Origin: an uncultured Actinomycetes bacterium
GTDB lineage: Bacteria > Actinomycetota > Thermoleophilia > Solirubrobacterales > 70-9
Direction of reading: 5' to 3'
Assembly: GCA_946479725.1 (NCBI GenBank)
Contig: CAMLHB010000170.1
Span: 1 to 5,295 of the forward strand
Length of the DNA stretch: 5,295 nucleotides
The notes under the pieces were generated by a model. That model made no database searches, was not told the origin of the DNA, and worked only from the letters and a program-made list of their open reading frames with translations. Of the stretch, positions 1 through 5,295 are shown piece after piece; position 1 is the first letter of the stretch, and each line of letters begins with the position of its first letter. The position numbers and the translations under genes are program-made.

Positions 1-588
1 GCCCTGGGCGTTGTCGTTGGAGAGGCTCTTCAGCGCGGCGGCCAGCGGGGCGGCGTCGAAGGCGTAGGTGCCGGCGTTGATCTCGCGGATCTCCAGCTGC
101 CAGGCCTCGGCGTCGCCGTCGGCTTTCGCCTCGACCACGCGTTCGACGCCGCCGGAGGAGTCGCGGACGACGCGGCCGTAGGAGCCAGGGTCGTCGAGCT
201 CGATCGTCAGCATCGTCGCCACGGCCTCGGTGGATTCGTGGGCCTGGAGGAACGCAGAGACGATCTCGGCCGAGATCAGCGGATGGTCGCCGGAGAGGAC
301 GAGGACGGTCTCGCTTTCCTCGATCAAGGGCAGCGCCGCGCGGATCGCGCCGCCGGTCCCGTCGGCCTCGGGCTGAACCACAGTCTCCACCCCGTCGGGC
401 AGGCCGGCGGAGAGGTCGCGCCCGGGCGAGACGATCGCGGCGACGCGGCCGGCGCCGGCCTCGCGGGCGGCAAGGATCGGCCAGGCGACCATCGGTCGCC
501 CGCAGACGGGGTGCAGCATCTTCGGGGTGGAGGAACGCATCCGCGTCCCCTCCCCCGCTGCCATGACGAGAACCAGAGGGGGGCTCAC
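1..588 (-). CDS. glmU: GlmU, N-terminal uridyltransferase domain (partial, cut by left window edge)
   Basis: N-terminal 196 residues of bifunctional GlmU, the cytoplasmic enzyme that acetylates glucosamine-1-phosphate (C-terminal domain, outside the window) and couples it to UTP, giving UDP-GlcNAc for peptidoglycan. Visible in order: the nucleotide-binding loop MAAGEGTRM (9-17) with Lys23 in TPKMLH, Gln72 and GTG (77-79) for the uracil side, the metal-binding Asp101 in SGDHPL, YGRVVRD (137-143), Glu153 in VVEAKAD, Asn171 in INAGTYAFD, and NDNAQG at the edge, which in GlmU precedes the E-x-YLTD segment. These separate it from other sugar nucleotidyltransferases. The GTG at 588 is chosen because the in-frame ATG at 564 would remove the first beta strand. 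No Shine-Dalgarno sequence precedes it; a TACGAT box at 596-601 suggests a leaderless message. The gene lies 126 bp downstream of the DUF308 gene on the same strand, with an inverted-repeat element between them. Confidence 0.94.
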   Translation of the reverse strand, partial: MSPPLVLVMAAGEGTRMRSSTPKMLHPVCGRPMVAWPILAAREAGAGRVAAIVSPGRDLSAGLPDGVETVVQPEADGTGGAIRAALPLIEESETVLVLSGDHPLISAEIVSAFLQAHESTEAVATMLTIELDDPGSYGRVVRDSSGGVERVVEAKADGDAEAWQLEIREINAGTYAFDAAPLAAALKSLSNDNAQG

Positions 589-595
589 TTGGCGA

Positions 596-601
596 ATCGT
601 A
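596..601 (-). promoter_or_regulatory. Possible -10 box of a leaderless glmU promoter
   Basis: On the minus strand this reads TACGAT, four of six matches to TATAAT. Its end lies 7 bp from the GTG start of glmU, so transcription would begin at or within a base or two of the start codon, which fits the missing ribosome binding site. No good -35 is seen; that position (about 619-624) falls inside the left arm of the inverted-repeat element and is G-rich. This is weak, position-based evidence. Confidence 0.27.
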
Positions 602-607
602 TTGGTG

Positions 608-711
608 TGGGGGTCATGTGCCCCTCTCCCAAAGACCGTTGCGCAGCAGATTGCGGTCTAACTTCGGGATGTGGACCCAGGAGCCTTTGGGAGAGGGGCA
701 CATGACCCCCA
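608..711. repeat. 104-bp element with perfect 27-bp terminal inverted repeats, MITE-like
   Basis: The left arm 608-634 (begins TGGGGGTCATG, ends TCTCCCAAAG) is the exact reverse complement of the right arm 685-711. A 50-bp non-palindromic spacer (635-684) separates them. The ends are TG...CA, and the dinucleotide TG lies just outside both ends (606-607 and 712-713), which could be a 2-bp target duplication or chance. The element fills nearly all of the gap between the DUF308 stop and the glmU start. There is no T-tract after either arm, so it does not look like a standard intrinsic terminator, although transcribed RNA could fold into a 27-bp stem with a 50-nt loop. It contains no transposase; if mobile, it would be moved in trans. 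The inverted repeat is certain; the mobile origin is inferred. Confidence 0.8.
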
Positions 712-714
712 TGC

Positions 715-2175
<1,461 letters not shown>

Positions 2176-2179
<4 letters not shown>

Positions 2180-3072
2180 CGCGCTCCCCTTCCGTTTGCG
2201 GACCCGCGCGGCACACAGACCGTGATCGCCTCGGGTTCGACCTTGACCTTGAATGACTTGACCTTCTTGCGATCGCCGCCGTCGAGCTCGTAGCGGACCT
2301 TGCGGTCCAGCTTCACCCGCACCTTGCGCCCCTGGGTGACCCGCACGAATGGCGAGCGCTCGGCGCTGCCGAGGGCGGTGCGCGCGGTCGCCCGCACCAG
2401 CTGCACCGGGCCCTCGGAGGTGAGGACGCCGACGTCGAGCTTGCCGTCGTCGGGCCGGGCGTCGGCGAAAACGTCGATGCCGCCGAACAGCTCGCCGACG
2501 TTGCCGACCAGGATGCAGCTCGCCGGGCCTTCGTACCAGGGGGTGCCGTCGACCTTGATCTTCGCCCCGAAGGCTTCGCTGTTCAGCTTGGCGGCGCCGC
2601 CGACCCCGTAGGCGGCGCGGCCGAGCCGGTCCTTGAGGTCGTCGGCGCCCTTGATCATCGCCGCGTCGAAACCGGCCCCGGCCATCACCGCGAAGCGCTC
2701 GCCGTCGAAGCGGCCGACGTCGAGGTGGCGCCGTTCGCCGTGGAGGGCGACCTCGACCGCCTGGCCGATGTCGCGCTCGATCCCGAGGTGGGTGGCGAAG
2801 AGGTTGGAGGTGCCGGCGGGGACGATCCCGAGCGGGACGTCGGTGTCCTTGAGCGCGTTGACGCAGCGGCGGACCATCCCGTCGCCGCCCCAGGCGAGCA
2901 GCAGCTCGGCGCCTTCGTCCAGCGCCGCTTCGACCGCGGCCGGAGCGCGCTTGCTCTTCGGCACCTCGGTCCAGAGCGGGTCCTCGACGCCGGCCTCGGC
3001 GAGCGTGCGCCGCAGTTCCGGCAATCCGCCGCCGACCGTCTTGCCCGCGTGGGCGACAACCGCGACCTTCAT
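2176..3072 (-). CDS. Diacylglycerol kinase catalytic-domain lipid kinase (DagK/YegS/BmrU type)
   Basis: 298-residue soluble or peripheral-membrane kinase of the DAGK catalytic family, which transfers phosphate from ATP to a lipid hydroxyl (diacylglycerol in DgkB, phosphatidylglycerol in YegS). The N-terminal alpha/beta domain has the nucleotide loop WGGDGMVRRC (61-70) and VPLGIVPAGTSNLFATHLGI (79-98), both diagnostic. The C-terminal beta-sandwich domain carries GAGFDA (132-137), the GPASCILVGNV strand (182-192) and ARPDDGKLDVGVL (205-217), whose acidic loop belongs to the family's conserved region. The usual GGDGT reads GGDGM here. Length is normal for the family. The ATG at 3072 is chosen because MKVAVVAHAG is the expected first strand, it overlaps the upstream PAP2 stop as ATGA, and it has AAAGG 8 bp upstream; the frame's extension beyond it is antisense-like noise over the PAP2 gene. 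The exact lipid substrate cannot be read from the sequence. Confidence 0.93.
2184..2193 (-). promoter_or_regulatory. Ribosome binding site of the DUF1206 gene
   Basis: The minus strand reads GGAAGGGGAG, with the GGAAGG core 8 bp before the ATG at 2179. It lies inside the end of the lipid kinase gene and supports that ATG, together with the ATGA overlap, as the true start. Confidence 0.65.
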
Positions 3073-3875
3073 GCCCGCCGCCTTTCGGCAGCCGAGCCGG
3101 CGGCGCGGCAGGCGAACAGGAGGACGAGGATCGCGCCGATGCCGACGAGGACGCCGCCGGCGACGTCGAGCGGGTGGTGCATGCCCTCGTACATGCGCGA
3201 CATCGCGACGAAGCTGACGAGGAGGATCGCGCCGGTCCAGGCCAGCGCCTTCTTCAGGCTGCTGGTGAAGCGGGTCGTCAGCAGCAGGACCAAACCGGCG
3301 TAGACCGCGACCGAGGCGGCGGTGTGGCCCGAGGGGTAGCTGGCGTCGACTTCCAGGCCTTCCAGCCGGTGGACCGAGGGACGGTCGCGGGGGACGGCGA
3401 TCGAGGTGACCCGGTAGGTGGCCGACTCGACCGCCAGCACGAAGACCGCGAAGGCGGCGATCAGCCAGCGGCGCATGAAGGCGCAGGCGATGCCGATCAG
3501 GCCGACGAGGATCGGCAGAACGGGGGCGCCGCCGACCTGGGTGCCGACTTCGGCGATCGCGGTCAGGGTGCCGGTGCGGTGCTGGGCGAGGGTGTCGTTG
3601 ACGCTCTCGTCGGTCCCTTCGAGGCCGAGGCCGCCGCCGGGGAGAAGGACGTGGACGACGAGGAGGGCGAGCAGGATCGAGGCCGCGGCGAGGACCAGGA
3701 AGCCGGCGAGCATGGCAAGGAGGAAGACGAGGGCGGGATGGCGCGAGTCGAAGCGCTCGGCGAAGCGGTCCGGCAGGCTGCCGGGAGCGGCCTCGAAGAT
3801 CGGCACCGAGTGGCGGCCCTCGGACCGCTCGCTCGCAGGGGCGGGCCTGGCGCGTGATCTCTCCTCGACGGTCAC
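3069..3875 (-). CDS. PAP2-superfamily membrane lipid phosphatase (first gene of the operon)
   Basis: 268-residue membrane phosphatase of the PAP2 (type 2 phosphatidic acid phosphatase) superfamily, which removes phosphate from lipid phosphates such as phosphatidic acid or undecaprenyl pyrophosphate, usually on the outer face of the membrane. A polar, probably cytosolic N-terminus (1-45) precedes a first hydrophobic stretch (48-78); further helices lie near 118-134, 137-160, 186-201, 209-226 and 238-256. Motif 1 is RDRP (163-166) without the canonical lysine seven residues before the RP; motif 2 is YPSGHTAAS with His184; motif 3 is SR-x5-H-x3-D at 226-237, with His233 and Asp237. The GTG start at 3875 has only a weak GGGGAA 10 bp upstream; GTG at codon 24 is an alternative. 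The stop overlaps the kinase start (ATGA), pairing a phosphatase with a kinase, functions that are fused or adjacent in other bacteria. The substrate is not determinable. Confidence 0.91.
   Translation of the reverse strand: MTVEERSRARPAPASERSEGRHSVPIFEAAPGSLPDRFAERFDSRHPALVFLLAMLAGFLVLAAASILLALLVVHVLLPGGGLGLEGTDESVNDTLAQHRTGTLTAIAEVGTQVGGAPVLPILVGLIGIACAFMRRWLIAAFAVFVLAVESATYRVTSIAVPRDRPSVHRLEGLEVDASYPSGHTAASVAVYAGLVLLLTTRFTSSLKKALAWTGAILLVSFVAMSRMYEGMHHPLDVAGGVLVGIGAILVLLFACRAAGSAAERRRA
3081..3085 (-). promoter_or_regulatory. Ribosome binding site of the lipid kinase gene
   Basis: The minus strand reads AAAGG, 8 bp before the ATG at 3072 and within the last codons of the PAP2 gene. With the ATGA overlap it fixes the kinase start and suggests both coupled and independent initiation. 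Confidence 0.55.
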
Positions 3876-3901
3876 GCCGGTGGTATTCCCCGGCCGCGCC
3901 C

Positions 3902-3928
3902 ATACTATGCATCGATTTCCCGAACCAA
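3902..3928 (-). promoter_or_regulatory. Candidate promoter of the PAP2-kinase-DUF1206-DUF308 operon
   Basis: On the minus strand a TAGTAT -10-like box (3902-3907, five of six matches to TATAAT) lies downstream of TTGGTT (3923-3928) with a 15-bp spacer, or TTTGGT (3924-3929) with 16 bp. Transcription would start near 3895, about 20 nt before the GTG. It lies in the AT-richest stretch of the 95-bp divergent region, which supports it, but the spacing is short. Confidence 0.42.
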
Positions 3929-3931
3929 ATG

Positions 3932-3961
3932 TTGATTCCCCCGCCCCCAGCGGGGTAAATC
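3932..3961 (+). promoter_or_regulatory. Candidate promoter of the divergent PAP2 gene, with a GC hairpin in the spacer
   Basis: TTGATT (3932-3937) is a fair -35; TAAATC (3956-3961) is a weak -10 after an 18-bp spacer. Transcription would begin close to the ATG at 3971, and no Shine-Dalgarno is present (the bases before the ATG are pyrimidine-rich), so the message may be leaderless. The spacer holds a small inverted repeat, CCCCGC (3939-3944) and GCGGGG (3950-3955) around 5 bases, which could be an operator or simply GC-rich chance. Confidence 0.35.
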
Positions 3962-3970
3962 CCCTCTCTG

Positions 3971-4855
3971 ATGCCGTTTCTTCTTCTTCTGGTGATTTCG
4001 GTTCTCGCCGGTCTCGGAGCCGCTTTCCTGGCCCGCCGGTACCCCGAGGGCGCCACCGCCCCCGTCGTCGAGGTGGCCCGCGAGGCGGGTGAGCACGCCA
4101 CCGGGCCGACCGCGCGCCGCGCAGCTCGGGCCGCCCGGCTCGACCCGGAGAAAGCGACGGGACTGGCGCTGACGCTGGCCCTGCTCGCGGTCTTCCTCGG
4201 CGGCGTCCTGCTGGCGCTGCTGGCGGTCGTCGTCCGCAGCACGGACGTCCTCGCCGGTATCGACAGCAGCGTCGCCGAGTGGGGCCATCACCACGCGAGC
4301 GCCTGGTCGCACGACGCCCTGACCCTGGTGACGCGGCTGGGGGAAGCGTGGGTGATCGTTCCGGTCGCGATCCTGGTCGCTGCAGTCGAGATCACCCGCA
4401 CCCGAAACCGGTGGGTGGTGCCGTTCCTGCTGATCGTGATCCTCGGCGACAAGCTCCTTACCGGCGCGATCAAGCAGCTCGTCGACCGCGCCCGGCCGGA
4501 AATCGAAGCCGTCGCCGCGACCCTCGGCCCCTCCTTCCCCAGCGGCCACACCTCCACCGCCGCCGCCTCCTGGGCGGCCTTCGCCCTCGTCGCCGGCCGC
4601 TGGTGGGGCCGCCGCGCCTGGCCCGCCCTTGCCGGCGCCGCCGTTGGCATCGCAGTCGCCGTCGCCCTCAGCCGCGTCTTCCTCGACGTCCACTGGCTGA
4701 CCGACGTCCTCGGCGGCCTCGCCCTCGGCTGGGCTTGGTTCGCCGCCTGCGCGATCGCCTTCGGCGGCCGCCTCCTCAGCTTCGGCGCCTCCGCCCGAAT
4801 CGCCGGTCAAGCCGCCGCCGGAGCGCCTCGGTCAAGAATCTCAGTGCGGAGTTGA
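3971..4855 (+). CDS. PAP2-superfamily membrane lipid phosphatase, canonical active site
   Basis: 294-residue polytopic phosphatase with all three PAP2 motifs intact: KQLVDRARP (Lys168, Arg175-Pro176), FPSGHTST (190-193 PSGH, His193) and SR-x5-H-x3-D at 234-245 (His241, Asp245). Likely reaction: hydrolysis of a lipid mono- or pyrophosphate (phosphatidic acid, phosphatidylglycerol phosphate or undecaprenyl pyrophosphate). An N-terminal helix (2-20) is followed by a charged Ala/Arg-rich stretch (21-62), then helices around 64-88, 125-140, 149-166, 195-209, 217-233 and 247-265. The extra N-terminal helix plus linker is an extension over the minimal PAP2 core. It is transcribed divergently from the other PAP2 gene and is not a close copy: outside the motifs the two differ strongly. 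The last few codons and the TGA lie in the left arm of a perfect palindrome, so the C-terminal ISVRS is encoded by repeat sequence. The ATG has no Shine-Dalgarno. Confidence 0.95.
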   Translation: MPFLLLLVISVLAGLGAAFLARRYPEGATAPVVEVAREAGEHATGPTARRAARAARLDPEKATGLALTLALLAVFLGGVLLALLAVVVRSTDVLAGIDSSVAEWGHHHASAWSHDALTLVTRLGEAWVIVPVAILVAAVEITRTRNRWVVPFLLIVILGDKLLTGAIKQLVDRARPEIEAVAATLGPSFPSGHTSTAAASWAAFALVAGRWWGRRAWPALAGAAVGIAVAVALSRVFLDVHWLTDVLGGLALGWAWFAACAIAFGGRLLSFGASARIAGQAAAGAPRSRISVRS

Positions 4856-4887
4856 GCACCTATACGGTGCTCAACTCCGCACTGAGA
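4839..4887. repeat. Perfect 22-bp-stem palindrome overlapping the PAP2 stop; possible terminator or REP-like repeat
   Basis: The arm 4839-4860 (begins TCTCAGTGCG, ends GTTGAGCACC) is the exact reverse complement of 4866-4887, with a 5-base TATAC loop. RNA from either strand would form a very stable hairpin. It sits at the end of the PAP2 gene and 27 bp before the tRNA, where a terminator would be useful. It lacks a T-run (it is followed by AACTTTCACC), so a classical rho-independent terminator is not shown, though actinobacterial terminators without U-tracts are described. Its perfect arms and overlap with coding sequence also fit an inserted repeat. The palindrome is certain; its function is open. 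Confidence 0.8.
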
Positions 4888-4914
4888 ACTTTCACCGGTA
4901 CCCTCGGGCTGCGA

Positions 4915-4987
4915 TCCGGGGTGGTGTAGTTGGCTAGCACGCCTGGTTTTGGTCCAGGAAGCAGGGGTTCGAGTCCTCTCCCCGGAA
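4915..4987 (+). tRNA. trnQ: tRNA-Gln, anticodon UUG
   Basis: Full cloverleaf: acceptor TCCGGGG (4915-4921) pairs with CCCCGGA (4980-4986); D-arm stem GTGT/GCAC with an AGTTGGCTA loop; anticodon stem CCTGG/CCAGG (4942-4946, 4954-4958) around loop TTTTGGT, giving anticodon TTG at 4949-4951, which reads CAA; variable loop AAGC; T-arm AGGGG-TTCGAGT-CCTCT with one G-T pair. The weak U1-A72 pair is usual for glutamine tRNAs. The discriminator would be A4987, and the 3' CCA is not encoded, so it must be added enzymatically. No convincing promoter is seen in the 27 bp between the upstream palindrome and the gene; it may depend on read-through or on a promoter I cannot recognise. Confidence 0.97.
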
Positions 4988-5002
4988 TGCTTGCCGTTCG
5001 AG

Positions 5003-5295
5003 CTACTCCTCCGTCGCCCGCGCGACCTTGCCGCCTTTCGCCCCCGGCTCCATCGCCGGGCCGCGTGGCGAGGCGATGCCGAGGACGCGCATCGCCTTCA
5101 GGCCCAGTCCCAGCTTCTCGCGGCCCTCGGTGGCGCTGACGTCGTGGCCGCAGAGCTCGCGGACGCGCTCGAGGCGGTAGCGAATCGTGTGGCGGTGGGT
5201 GAAGAGCTGTTTGGCGGTGGCGGCGACGTTGCCGTCGTTGTCGAGGTAGGCCTCGACGGTCGCCACCAGCTCGGTCTCGTACTGGTCGTCGTAGG
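5003..5295 (-). CDS. PucR/CdaR-type transcriptional regulator, C-terminal HTH end (partial, cut by right window edge)
   Basis: Only the last 96 codons are present, starting in-frame at 5293. They contain the PucR C-terminal helix-turn-helix (HTH_30 type): ELVATVEAYLDNDGNVAATA (8-27), then KQLFTHRHTIRYRLERVREL (28-47), the recognition segment almost invariant in this family. LGLGLKAMRVL (61-71) matches the usual final helix. A polar, basic tail of about 25 residues (ASPRGPAMEPGAKGGK..., from 74) extends beyond the usual domain end. Such proteins are DNA-binding regulators, often of purine, sugar-acid or amino-acid metabolism; the sensing domain lies outside the window, so the regulon cannot be inferred. 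It is convergent with tRNA-Gln, with only 15 bp between them. The TAG stop is at 5003-5005. Confidence 0.88.
   Translation of the reverse strand, partial: YDDQYETELVATVEAYLDNDGNVAATAKQLFTHRHTIRYRLERVRELCGHDVSATEGREKLGLGLKAMRVLGIASPRGPAMEPGAKGGKVARATEE

Noticed and set aside
238..705. Plus-strand 155-codon frame at the left end
   Set aside because: Antisense to glmU, no domain, and its end simply runs through the inverted-repeat element.
608..711. Rho-independent terminator for the DUF308 end
   Set aside because: The 50-nt loop and lack of a T-run after either arm do not fit; a mobile or regulatory repeat explains the 27-bp perfect arms better.
3073..4242. Upstream extension of the lipid kinase frame (to 4242) as a fusion protein
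   Set aside because: The extension overlaps the PAP2 gene and the divergent promoter region, is Arg/Pro low-complexity, and the kinase has an ATGA-coupled ATG with a ribosome binding site exactly at the expected first beta strand.
3905..4810. Minus-strand 301-codon frame opposite the divergent PAP2 gene
   Set aside because: Gly/Glu/Asp low-complexity translation antisense to a gene with all three PAP2 motifs.
4915..4990. Attachment site for an integrated element at the tRNA-Gln 3' end
   Set aside because: No integrase gene and no second copy of the tRNA 3' sequence is visible in the window.

Overview
The window is very GC-rich, with GTG starts, coding bias that leaves long shadow reading frames on the opposite strand, and families typical of Actinomycetota (DUF1206, PucR-type regulator, DagK-like lipid kinase, glmU near a tRNA-Gln). 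It is most likely a chromosomal segment of a high-GC actinobacterium. A Thermoleophilia/Solirubrobacterales-type lineage is my guess from overall feel, not something the sequence proves.

Layout. From the left edge to about 3875 everything is on the minus strand. Read in the direction of transcription it runs: PAP2 phosphatase (3875-3069), DagK-like lipid kinase (3072-2176), DUF1206 membrane protein (2179-1337), DUF308/HdeD-like membrane protein (1287-715), a 104-bp element with perfect 27-bp terminal inverted repeats (608-711), then the start of glmU (588 to beyond the left edge). The first three genes are joined by two ATGA start/stop overlaps, so they are one translationally coupled operon. 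The DUF308 gene follows after 49 bp and probably belongs to it. A second PAP2 phosphatase gene (3971-4855) points the other way from a shared 95-bp divergent promoter region. Its stop codon lies inside a perfect 22-bp-stem palindrome (4839-4887). A tRNA-Gln(UUG) gene follows 27 bp later, and the C-terminal end of a PucR/CdaR-type regulator comes in convergently at the right edge.

How the genes may work together. A lipid kinase flanked by two lipid phosphatases suggests a phosphorylation/dephosphorylation cycle on a membrane lipid (diacylglycerol/phosphatidic acid, or a polyprenol carrier). The two small polytopic membrane proteins have no known biochemical role and accompany the cycle as probable envelope-stress proteins. 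glmU makes UDP-GlcNAc for the cell wall; it shares the direction of the operon but is separated from it by the inverted-repeat element and may have its own leaderless promoter.

The least explained items are the two perfect inverted repeats, of unrelated sequence, that bracket the lipid block. The first looks like a small non-autonomous mobile element (MITE-like); the second is a compact hairpin that may be a terminator or a REP-like repeat. I see no CRISPR array, no transposase gene and no clearly new multi-gene system.
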